A DNA stretch of 6,697 bases. Origin: Balneolales bacterium. Its GTDB lineage: Bacteria > Bacteroidota > Rhodothermia > Balneolales > Natronogracilivirgulaceae. The translations under genes and the position numbers were made by a program. The stretch spans positions 1 through 6,697 of the forward strand of contig SKIC01000296.1 of NCBI GenBank assembly GCA_007116685.1, in the 5' to 3' direction. Below, piece by piece: positions 1-5,829 of this stretch. Below the pieces are notes generated by a model. That model did no database searches, was not told the origin of the DNA, and saw only the letters and a program-made list of their open reading frames with translations. Position 1 is the first letter of the stretch. Every line of letters starts with the position of its first letter.

Positions 1-582
1 AGCATTTATATTGGTCAATGGACTAATGGTACAGGATATTTCAAGAGTATTGATAGCAAAACAATGGATAAATTCTGGTCTTTTGAGCTACCTGGCTTTG
101 GTGGTGTTTCAAACATGACCCCTTTTTACGAAAATAACATCGTGTACTTCGGCACCGTTTACGGCCCTACCGGCTCCAAAAACGGGTTCTTCGCACTGGA
201 TGCACACACCGGACAGGAAATCTGGCGGCAAGAAGGGATAAATACGTATTCTGCCGATATGAGTGGTGACCGTATTTTCGGAGTTAACGGACAGCGCGTT
301 TGGGCGCTAGACAAACAAACCGGCGATTTGCTTTGGATTACACGAGGCCAAGGCGGCCACAGCGAAAGTAACCTGGTCTATTACGAAGACTACGTTTATT
401 GGGCGCACGGCGGCGGTCTGCATATTTTTGATGCCGAAACCGGCCAACTTCTGCACGTAGAACCCCCTCCCAACGGCTCCTTTTTCTGGTTAGTTACCGC
501 CGGCAAAGGACGTATTTTCGCCCAAAGCAACCGCCACCTCTACGCCTTCGCACCCTGGGGCCACACCGAACCGCTGGAGTAA
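1..582 (+). CDS. PQQ-like beta-propeller repeat protein, C-terminal part (5' end outside window)
   Basis: The frame is open from base 1, so the ATG at 64 is very unlikely to be the true start; 193 residues are visible before TAA at 580-582. Four short repeats of the form ALDxxTGxxxW recur: IDSKTMDKFW (residues 17-26), ALDAHTGQEIW (65-75), ALDKQTGDLLW (102-112) and FDAETGQLL (143-151). A strand-like ending, RHLYAFAPWG, follows. This is the pattern of PQQ-like (YWTD/BamB/quinoprotein-type) propeller blades, in which the repeat ends one blade and begins the next. Many such proteins bind no PQQ, and no quinone or metal ligand set can be judged from this fragment. Such proteins are commonly exported, but any signal peptide would be upstream. 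There is no C-terminal membrane segment or sorting domain. GC rises from about 37% (bases 1-120) to about 54% (121-580). The specific function is unknown; the repeat fold is fairly sure. Confidence 0.8.
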   Translation, partial: SIYIGQWTNGTGYFKSIDSKTMDKFWSFELPGFGGVSNMTPFYENNIVYFGTVYGPTGSKNGFFALDAHTGQEIWRQEGINTYSADMSGDRIFGVNGQRVWALDKQTGDLLWITRGQGGHSESNLVYYEDYVYWAHGGGLHIFDAETGQLLHVEPPPNGSFFWLVTAGKGRIFAQSNRHLYAFAPWGHTEPLE

Positions 583-594
583 TATCCAGCGGTT
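569..594. terminator. Perfect 10-bp inverted repeat between convergent genes; possible terminator hairpin
   Basis: The left arm AACCGCTGGA (569-578) and right arm TCCAGCGGTT (585-594) are exact reverse complements around a 6-nt loop, GTAATA. The stop codon of the propeller gene (TAA, 580-582) sits in the loop, and the last sense codons form the left arm. The position, between two convergent genes, is where a bidirectional terminator is expected, and the stem is GC-rich. Neither strand has a real U-tract directly after the stem: the plus strand continues AGAACTTGTTAAAATC, and the minus strand runs into the propeller coding sequence. Intrinsic termination is therefore uncertain; a 3'-end stabilising hairpin is an equal possibility. 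Confidence 0.5.
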
Positions 595-662
595 AGAACT
601 TGTTAAAATCAACGAAAACCTGCTTTCCTGAAATTAAATCGGATAGCTGCTATTTTTTGTCC

Positions 663-1736
663 TTAAACCAAAGTACACCAGTTATCAGGGTCTTCCTCTT
701 CGCCGTGGTGGATGGCCGTAATGGTGTCATAAAACTCTTGTGCAAGAGGTCCCATTTTTTCCTGATCTAAGGTGACGGTTTTGCCTTTATGGTGAATCAG
801 CCCAACAGGAGAAACTACAGCTGCTGTTCCCGAACCAAAAACTTCTTTCAAAGCCCCGGTCTCAGCCGCTTCAAGAACTTCATCTATCGATATCGGACGC
901 TCCTCTACAGGTATATTTTTGGCCTTAGCCAATTCAATCACCGACATACGGGTTACACCGGGCAAAATGGTTCCTTTAAGCGGAGCTGTCACCAGGGTAT
1001 CGTTCATATAAAAGAAGATATTCATGGTACCCACTTCTTCAACATACTTGCGTTCTATAGCATCTAACCATAAAATTTGTGTGTAACCGGCTTTATTTGC
1101 TTCCGCGCCGGGTTTTAGAGTAGCTGCATAATTTCCCGGAACTTTAGCCTCGCCTACGCCGCCTGGTACTGCTCTCACATATTCAGGCATAGTAGTCAAT
1201 TTAACGGGCTTAATTCCTTCACTGTAATAGTTTCCAACAGGAGAACAGATAATCATGAAATGATAATTCAAAGAAGTACTCATTCCCAAAGAACCGTCAA
1301 TCGCAAAAATAAATGGCCTGATGTAAAGTGATTTGAATTTTTCTTTTGGAACCCACTCTCTATCCAGATTTATCAAAGACTTCAATGTTTCCAAAAATAG
1401 CTCAAAAGGAATTCCCGGAATATTCATTCTCTCACAAGAACGGACAAAACGAGCATGATGCTTGTCTGCTCTAAAAATGTTTATTTTCCCATCTTGATAA
1501 CGGAATGCTTTCATTCCTTCAAAAACGCCCTGTCCATAATGTAATATTTTTGCTCCAGGCAACATTTCAATCGGGCCATAAGGCATAATTTCTGGTGTTT
1601 TCCACTCACCATCAACAAAGGCAATTCTTGCTTGATGATCCGTAAAAACTCCTCCAAAACTCAGGTTAGAAAAGTCAATATTCTGTAATCGCGATTGATT
1701 GTTTTTTTCTATTTGAATATCCAAACTACTGATCAT
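663..1736 (-). CDS. ilvE: Branched-chain amino acid aminotransferase (PLP fold type IV), full length
   Basis: This enzyme transfers the amino group between leucine, isoleucine or valine and 2-oxoglutarate. It is the last step of branched-chain amino acid synthesis and the first step of their breakdown, and is cytoplasmic. The 357 residues match the longer BCAT subfamily (as in human BCATm and many Bacteroidota) rather than the roughly 309-residue E. coli IlvE. Visible signatures are FTDH near residues 31-34, YGQGVFEGMKAFR (67-79), the GGVGEAK block with the PLP-binding lysine K198, the class IV signature EEVGTMNIFF (233-242) whose glutamate contacts the pyridine nitrogen, TAPLKGTILPGVTR (250-263), and GSGTAAVVSP (301-310), which contacts the cofactor phosphate. 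The ATG start fits the family N-terminus, although no Shine-Dalgarno is seen. It lies 46 nt after rnc and is probably the last gene of the fab operon. No clear promoter was found in that AT-rich gap, but one cannot be excluded. Confidence 0.95.
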   Translation of the reverse strand: MISSLDIQIEKNNQSRLQNIDFSNLSFGGVFTDHQARIAFVDGEWKTPEIMPYGPIEMLPGAKILHYGQGVFEGMKAFRYQDGKINIFRADKHHARFVRSCERMNIPGIPFELFLETLKSLINLDREWVPKEKFKSLYIRPFIFAIDGSLGMSTSLNYHFMIICSPVGNYYSEGIKPVKLTTMPEYVRAVPGGVGEAKVPGNYAATLKPGAEANKAGYTQILWLDAIERKYVEEVGTMNIFFYMNDTLVTAPLKGTILPGVTRMSVIELAKAKNIPVEERPISIDEVLEAAETGALKEVFGSGTAAVVSPVGLIHHKGKTVTLDQEKMGPLAQEFYDTITAIHHGEEEDPDNWCTLV

Positions 1737-1782
1737 GATTTTGAGCTGTTTTAAATGTTAATATAATCTCAACTATTCTAAA

Positions 1783-2541
1783 CTACCTGGATTCATCCAA
1801 GCGTTTCAATTTATGTAAGGCTTCCATTGCGGCTGCTTGCTCGGCTTTTTTCTTATTCTTACCCATTCCATTTCCGATAACTCTATCTGCTACAGTAACT
1901 TGTACAGAAAACGTTTTATCATGTCCGGGTCCGGATTCTTTTATCACCTCATAATTAGGGATATTGTATTTCTGAGATTGAGCATACTCCAACAAAATAC
2001 TTTTATAGTTGTCTTTGCTCTTTATTAACTCATCGAAATCAATAAATCGGGATAAAACGGCGTTTACAAACTCTGTGCAGACCTCGTATCCTAAGTCAAT
2101 ATAAACAGCGCCGGTAATGGCTTCAAATGTATCTGCAAGAACGCTTTCTGATTCTCTGATGCCCTGATTTTGGACACGTTTGCCAATTTCAATGAGCTCT
2201 CCCATCTGTAAGCGCTTTGCTAAATAGGCTAAGTTCTCACCTTTCACCACTTTTGCACGCAGTTGAGTCATAAAACCTTCGTTTCGGCTGGGATAATCGT
2301 GATAAATAATCTCAGAAACTATTAAATCAAGAACTGCATCACCAAGAAACTCAAGCTGTTCATAACTATCAGAGTCGCTTAGTTTGCGTTCTGCAACAAA
2401 AGATCTGTGGCGGAGGGCTTTTAGATAAAGAGCCGGATTTTTGACTTTTTTGCCAATAATCAGCTCTATTTTCTCAATTTTTCTACGTGAAGTAGAATCA
2501 AGCGTTTTACGATAAAAAAACGCTTTAATCCTACCAAACAT
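1783..2541 (-). CDS. rnc: Ribonuclease III
   Basis: This double-strand-specific endoribonuclease matures rRNA precursors and cleaves structured mRNAs. The protein has 252 residues, with an N-terminal extension of about 20 residues relative to E. coli (226). The catalytic RNase III domain covers roughly residues 24-168 and carries the signature EQLEFLGDAVLDLI (61-74). By alignment to E. coli E38, E41, D45, E65, D114 and E117, the expected acidic residues are all present: E61, E64, D68, E88, D137 and E140. A double-stranded-RNA-binding domain follows at about 177-246, ending in the KNKKKAEQAAAMEAL helix typical of that fold. The start ATG lies 5 nt after the fabF stop. A purine-rich GAAGGG, formed by the last two sense codons of fabF, sits 8 nt before the start, suggesting translational coupling. 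The stop is TAG. Linkage to acpP-fabF is common across bacteria. Confidence 0.96.
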   Translation of the reverse strand: MFGRIKAFFYRKTLDSTSRRKIEKIELIIGKKVKNPALYLKALRHRSFVAERKLSDSDSYEQLEFLGDAVLDLIVSEIIYHDYPSRNEGFMTQLRAKVVKGENLAYLAKRLQMGELIEIGKRVQNQGIRESESVLADTFEAITGAVYIDLGYEVCTEFVNAVLSRFIDFDELIKSKDNYKSILLEYAQSQKYNIPNYEVIKESGPGHDKTFSVQVTVADRVIGNGMGKNKKKAEQAAAMEALHKLKRLDESR

Positions 2542-2546
2542 ACCTC

Positions 2547-3791
2547 TTACCCTTCAAATTTTTTGAAGACCAAGGTTGTGTTATGCCCACCGAATCCAAA
2601 AGCATTATTGAGCGCATATTTGATGTCACGTGCCTCTGCTTCATTAGTGGTATAATTCAAATCACAATCAGGGTCGGGTGTGGTGTAGTTTATGGTAGGC
2701 GGGATTAATCCATGATAAATCGCCAAAATAGTAGCAACTGATTCTGCCGCGCCGGCTGCTCCAAGCATGTGGCCGGTCATGGATTTTGTAGAATTCAAAT
2801 TGAGTTTGTAAGCATGGTCACCAAAAACCTTTTTGATAGAATTGGTTTCAGCTACATCTCCAAGTGGTGTAGAAGTACCATGCATATTGATATGATCAAC
2901 ATCTTCAGGAGTGATTCCTGAATTTTTGAGAGCACTGCCCATTGCTAAAATAACGCCATTCCCATCCGGGTCTGGAGCTGTTATGTGATAGGCATCTGCA
3001 GAAAAACCATAACCGGTAATTTCAGCATAGATTCTGGCGCCGCGTTTTAAGGCAGATTCGTATTCCTCCAGAAACAACATAGCTCCACCCTCACCAAGTA
3101 CAAAACCGTCCCGGGTTTTATCAAACGGGCGGGATGCAGTTTCAGGTTCGTCGTTTCGGGTTGACATAGCACGCATAGAAGTAAAGCTGGCTACACCCAT
3201 TCCAAAAATAGGAGCTTCGCCACCACCGCTTAAGGCATAATCGCAATGTCCGTTTTTGATGGAATCATAGGCTAAGCCAATGTTATGGCTACCTGTGGCA
3301 CATGCCGAAACGGCACAAAAGTTTGGTCCGCGGAATCCATATTTAATAGAAACCTGACCAGCAGCAATGTCCGGAATTAGCATAGGAATGAAAAACGGAG
3401 ATACGCCTCTGGGTCCTCCGTTTTTGTATTCCATAGCTTGAGAGTAGAATGTTTCCATTCCACCAATTCCGCTACCAATCAGAACCCCGACTCTGTTTTT
3501 GTCAATTTCATCGAGGTTAACACCTGAGTTGGTAATTGCTTCATCTGCTGCAATCATAGCAAACTGACAAAATTTGTCCATTCGGCGAGCAGCTTTGGGC
3601 TCCATGTGATCAGCCACTTTGAAATCTTCAACCATTGCCGCAAATTTTGTGACAAATTTTTCAGTATCAAAATGGGTAATTGAACGAGCCCCGCTTTTTC
3701 CGGATATGAGTCCGTTCCAGAACTCAGGAATGTTTTTACCAACTGGGGTGATAGCACCCAAACCAGTAATTACAACTCTACGATTGGACAT
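2547..3791 (-). CDS. fabF: 3-oxoacyl-[acyl-carrier-protein] synthase II (KAS II)
   Basis: FabF condenses malonyl-ACP with a growing acyl-ACP, adding two carbons with loss of CO2. I chose the ATG at 3791 (protein begins MSNRRVVITG, 414 residues). A longer reading from a TTG at 3803 adds four residues (MSKI) and is less likely. With the ATG start, the catalytic residues fall almost exactly at E. coli numbering: the nucleophile C164 in SACATGS, H305 in HGTSTPLGD, K336 and H341 in STKSMTGHMLGAAG, and the gating phenylalanine F400 in GFGGHN. E. coli FabF is 413 residues with C163, H303, H340 and F400. Both thiolase-fold halves are complete with no insertion. The histidine pair plus cysteine marks it as a FabF/FabB-type condensing enzyme, not FabH. 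It lies 21 nt after acpP and 5 nt before rnc. No Shine-Dalgarno precedes either start. Confidence 0.95.
   Translation of the reverse strand: MSNRRVVITGLGAITPVGKNIPEFWNGLISGKSGARSITHFDTEKFVTKFAAMVEDFKVADHMEPKAARRMDKFCQFAMIAADEAITNSGVNLDEIDKNRVGVLIGSGIGGMETFYSQAMEYKNGGPRGVSPFFIPMLIPDIAAGQVSIKYGFRGPNFCAVSACATGSHNIGLAYDSIKNGHCDYALSGGGEAPIFGMGVASFTSMRAMSTRNDEPETASRPFDKTRDGFVLGEGGAMLFLEEYESALKRGARIYAEITGYGFSADAYHITAPDPDGNGVILAMGSALKNSGITPEDVDHINMHGTSTPLGDVAETNSIKKVFGDHAYKLNLNSTKSMTGHMLGAAGAAESVATILAIYHGLIPPTINYTTPDPDCDLNYTTNEAEARDIKYALNNAFGFGGHNTTLVFKKFEG
2550..2555 (-). promoter_or_regulatory. Shine-Dalgarno-like site for rnc, inside the end of fabF
   Basis: The sequence GAAGGG on the minus strand is made of the last two sense codons of fabF (Glu-Gly). 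It lies 8 nt upstream of the rnc ATG, a usual spacing. A second purine run, AAGAGG, overlaps the fabF stop but is only 1 nt from the ATG, too close to be the main site. Most other starts in this operon lack such a site. Confidence 0.5.
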
Positions 3792-3812
3792 AATTTTTGA
3801 CAATAATGATAT

Positions 3813-4052
3813 TTATGAAGCTTTTTCAGAAAGGTATTTAACAGCATCGCCAACAGTAGCAATGTTTTCCGCATCTTCATCTGGAATGCTGATATCAAAT
3901 ACTTTTTCAAATTCCATGATTAATTCTACAGTATCAAGAGAATCTGCACCGAGGTCGTTAGTGAAGTTAGCTTCTGTAACAACAGATGCATCATCAACAC
4001 CAAGTTTATCAACAATGATTTCTTTTACTTTTGATTCAATGTCATTTGCCAT
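3813..4052 (-). CDS. acpP: Acyl carrier protein
   Basis: This small acidic protein carries acyl intermediates of fatty acid synthesis as thioesters on a 4'-phosphopantetheine arm. At 79 residues it is the usual ACP length. The attachment serine is S38 in the GADSLDTVEL motif, preceded by the conserved FTNDLGADS approach and followed by the acidic recognition helix LIMEFEKVFDISIPDED, which docks the Fab enzymes. The ATG is preceded by TTAGG with 7 nt spacing, one of only two plausible Shine-Dalgarno sites in this operon. A 123-nt leader separates it from fabG and contains a candidate promoter. That would allow the extra expression ACP commonly needs, since it is a highly abundant protein. Confidence 0.97.
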   Translation of the reverse strand: MANDIESKVKEIIVDKLGVDDASVVTEANFTNDLGADSLDTVELIMEFEKVFDISIPDEDAENIATVGDAVKYLSEKAS

Positions 4053-4059
4053 GATTGTA

Positions 4060-4062
4060 CCT
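4060..4062 (-). promoter_or_regulatory. Weak Shine-Dalgarno core (AGG) for acpP
   Basis: AGG within TTAGGTACAATC-ATG lies 7 nt before the acpP start. The match is short, but the spacing is good and it contrasts with the SD-less starts of fabD, fabG, fabF and ilvE. Confidence 0.35.
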
Positions 4063-4125
4063 AATTTTTTGTTTGTTTTATTACGTTGTAGTTAGAAAGA
4101 AAATCTGAGCTTAAATGCTGCTGAT

Positions 4126-4154
4126 AGTATAACTATTGATTTTTGTTTGTGCAA
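4126..4154 (-). promoter_or_regulatory. Candidate internal sigma70-type promoter for acpP-fabF-rnc(-ilvE)
   Basis: On the minus strand the leader between fabG and acpP holds TTGCAC (4149-4154), then exactly 17 nt, then TATACT (4126-4131). The -10 box matches TATAAT at 5 of 6 positions; the -35 box keeps only the most conserved TTG. A transcript would begin roughly 65 nt before the acpP ATG. The leader is AT-rich, so chance matches are expected, and sigma factors of Bacteroidota-type organisms can prefer other motifs. The case rests on the spacing, the long gap in an otherwise tightly packed operon, and the frequent finding of an acpP promoter in other bacteria. Confidence 0.4.
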
Positions 4155-4175
4155 CAAAATCACCATTTAGAGGGC

Positions 4176-4925
4176 TTACATTGCCATTCCACCATCAACA
4201 TTTAATACCACTCCGGTTATGTAAGAAGAGGCATCTGAAGCCAGAAACTGAACGGAATGTGCAATTTCGACAGCCTCACCAGCACGGCCGAGTGGTGTAG
4301 CCGATGTGATACCATCAAGAACTTTCTCATCGAGTTTGCCGGTCATGTCTGTAGTGATATAACCAGGTGCAATTACGTTAACCCGAATATTTCTGGAAGC
4401 AACTTCTTTTGCCAAAGATTTAGAAAAACCGATTACCCCGGCTTTCGAAGCTGAGTAATTTGTTTGTCCGGCATTTCCGGATACGCCTACAACAGAGCTG
4501 ATATTAATGATGGAACCTTTTCGTTGCTTCATCATCGTTCTGATAACAGCCTTACTGTAGTTAAATACACTTTTGAGATTGGTTTCGATTACATCGTCCC
4601 ATTGGTCTTCACCCATTCTCATAATGAGATTATCTTTGGTGATACCGGCATTGTTTACGAGCACATCAAGGCTACCAAATTCAGCTACAACATCTTTGAT
4701 AACTTCTTCAGCACGTTCGTAATTAACCGCATCAGCCTGAAATGCCAAGGCTTTTCCGCCATTGTCTTTAATTTCCTGGACCAAATCTTCAGCAGCCTCA
4801 ACCGAGCGGGCGTACGTAAAAGCTACGTTTGCTCCGGCTTGTGCTAATTCTAAAACTATTGATTTACCAATACCGCGGCTTCCACCAGTTACCAATACCG
4901 TTTTACCTTCAAGAGAGAAACTCAT
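4176..4925 (-). CDS. fabG: 3-oxoacyl-[acyl-carrier-protein] reductase
   Basis: FabG reduces 3-ketoacyl-ACP to 3-hydroxyacyl-ACP with NADPH, the first reduction of each elongation round. It is a 249-residue classical short-chain dehydrogenase with a complete Rossmann fold: the cofactor loop TGGSRGIG (13-20), NNAG (91-94), and the catalytic tetrad N116, S144, Y157 and K161 (YSASK). These align with E. coli N110, S138, Y151 and K155. PGYITTDMT (187-195) and the closing GVVLNVDGGMAM are typical of FabG rather than other SDRs. The arginines in SRGIG and after the second strand (YARS) suggest NADPH. The start is 12 nt after the fabD stop, with no Shine-Dalgarno, and the family N-terminus supports this ATG. 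SDRs are easily mis-assigned by sequence alone, but placement between fabD and acpP makes the FabG role secure. Confidence 0.96.
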   Translation of the reverse strand: MSFSLEGKTVLVTGGSRGIGKSIVLELAQAGANVAFTYARSVEAAEDLVQEIKDNGGKALAFQADAVNYERAEEVIKDVVAEFGSLDVLVNNAGITKDNLIMRMGEDQWDDVIETNLKSVFNYSKAVIRTMMKQRKGSIINISSVVGVSGNAGQTNYSASKAGVIGFSKSLAKEVASRNIRVNVIAPGYITTDMTGKLDEKVLDGITSATPLGRAGEAVEIAHSVQFLASDASSYITGVVLNVDGGMAM

Positions 4926-4937
4926 AACTATGTAATC

Positions 4938-5825
4938 TTAATTATAACCGTAAATTTGAACGTTTTTAATGGTACGCTTAACCAAACCTTGCAGTACATT
5001 TCCCGGACCAACTTCAATGAAGAAATTTGCTCCATCTGCATTCATATTTTGCAGCGTTTGAGTCCATTTTACTGGATTCAATAACTGATTCAGCAGATTA
5101 GAACGAATTTCATCAGGATTAGTGGTTGGCGATGCAGTGTAATTTGCATAAATCGGGCAAACAGGCTCAACTACATTTACTGACTCCAAAGATTCTTTCA
5201 AGCCATCTAAAGCAGGTTGCATCAACGGAGAGTGAAAAGCGCCACTTACAGGAAGTTTTTTAGCAAGTTTGCAGCCCTGTTCTTTTAATTTCTCAATGGC
5301 TAAGTCAACTGCTTCCTCGAAACCGGAAATAACCAATTGACCGCTGGCATTATAATTTGCAGCTACTACCGCCTTTCCAGCTTCTTCAGTTGCCTCTGCG
5401 CAAATTTTCTCAACAACATCATCAGCCATGCCAATTACTGCTGCCATAGCACCGGGATTTTGCTCTCCCGCAGCCTGCATAAGTTGGCCACGCTTTCTCA
5501 CAATTTTAACAGCATCTTCAAAACTCAACGCTTTCGCTGCCACCAATGCTGAAAACTCGCCAAGACTGTGCCCGGCAACCATATCTGGTTGTTGTTTTAA
5601 AGCTGAAAATAAAGCAACAGAATGAGTAAAAATTGCAGGCTGAGTGTATTCGGTTTGTTTGAGAGTCTCATCCGGACCTTCAAACATAACATCGGTCAAA
5701 GAAATACCAAGTGCTTCGTTGGCCTGATCACAAATCTCTTTAAATATGGGATTGGCATCATAATGCTCTCTTCCCATTCCTGTTTTCTGCGATCCTTGTC
5801 CAGGAAATAGGTATGCTTTTTTCAT
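4938..5825 (-). CDS. fabD: Malonyl-CoA:ACP transacylase
   Basis: FabD moves malonate from CoA to ACP, supplying the extender unit for FabH and FabF. It has 295 residues, close to the usual 300-315. Visible motifs are FPGQGSQ (7-13), the nucleophile elbow GHSLGE (85-90) with S87, the malonate-carboxylate-binding arginine R112 in RGQLMQ, and H198 in GAFHSPLM, the catalytic partner (E. coli H201). NPVKW (250-254) and EVGPGNVLQGLVKR (271-284) are conserved C-terminal blocks. The ferredoxin-like small subdomain lies at about 124-195. The ATG is 4 nt after the fabH stop, so the two genes are probably translationally coupled; no Shine-Dalgarno is seen. It is a free-standing enzyme with no fusion to other polyketide-type domains. 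Confidence 0.96.
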   Translation of the reverse strand: MKKAYLFPGQGSQKTGMGREHYDANPIFKEICDQANEALGISLTDVMFEGPDETLKQTEYTQPAIFTHSVALFSALKQQPDMVAGHSLGEFSALVAAKALSFEDAVKIVRKRGQLMQAAGEQNPGAMAAVIGMADDVVEKICAEATEEAGKAVVAANYNASGQLVISGFEEAVDLAIEKLKEQGCKLAKKLPVSGAFHSPLMQPALDGLKESLESVNVVEPVCPIYANYTASPTTNPDEIRSNLLNQLLNPVKWTQTLQNMNADGANFFIEVGPGNVLQGLVKRTIKNVQIYGYN

Positions 5826-5829
5826 AATA

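Noticed and set aside
64..582. A complete 172-residue protein starting at the ATG at 64
   Set aside because: The frame is open upstream to base 1, and the residues before this ATG (including IDSK leading into TMDKFW) fit a propeller repeat, so the gene begins before the window.
643..658. ATAGCTGCTAT followed by a run of T, looking like a small plus-strand terminator
   Set aside because: The stem is only 4 bp with a 3-nt loop (or 5 bp with a 1-nt loop) and AT-rich, too weak for an intrinsic terminator on its own. The T-run might still help end transcripts after the 569-594 hairpin.
789..1067. A 92-residue plus-strand frame opposite ilvE
   Set aside because: It is an antisense shadow of conserved BCAT sequence, with Cys/Arg/Tyr-rich composition and no family resemblance.
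1737..1782. A promoter for ilvE in the rnc-ilvE gap (TTGAGA and TATATT are present)
   Set aside because: The TTGAGA and TATATT boxes overlap or lie a few bases apart, and no -10-like sequence sits 16-18 nt after TTGAGA. In a 46-nt AT-rich gap such matches are expected by chance.
4053..4066. TTAGGTAC before acpP as part of a FapR-type lipid regulator operator
   Set aside because: The FapR operator as known from Bacillus is a longer palindrome centred on a TTAGTACC-like half-site. Only a partial, non-palindromic resemblance exists here.
3619..4095. A 158-residue plus-strand frame opposite fabF and acpP
   Set aside because: It is antisense to two well-conserved genes, resembles no known domain and is low in complexity (Ser/Thr-rich), as expected for a shadow frame.
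4464..4847. A 127-residue plus-strand frame opposite fabG
   Set aside because: It is entirely antisense to a gene with a full set of catalytic motifs, and I see no recognisable domain or start signal.
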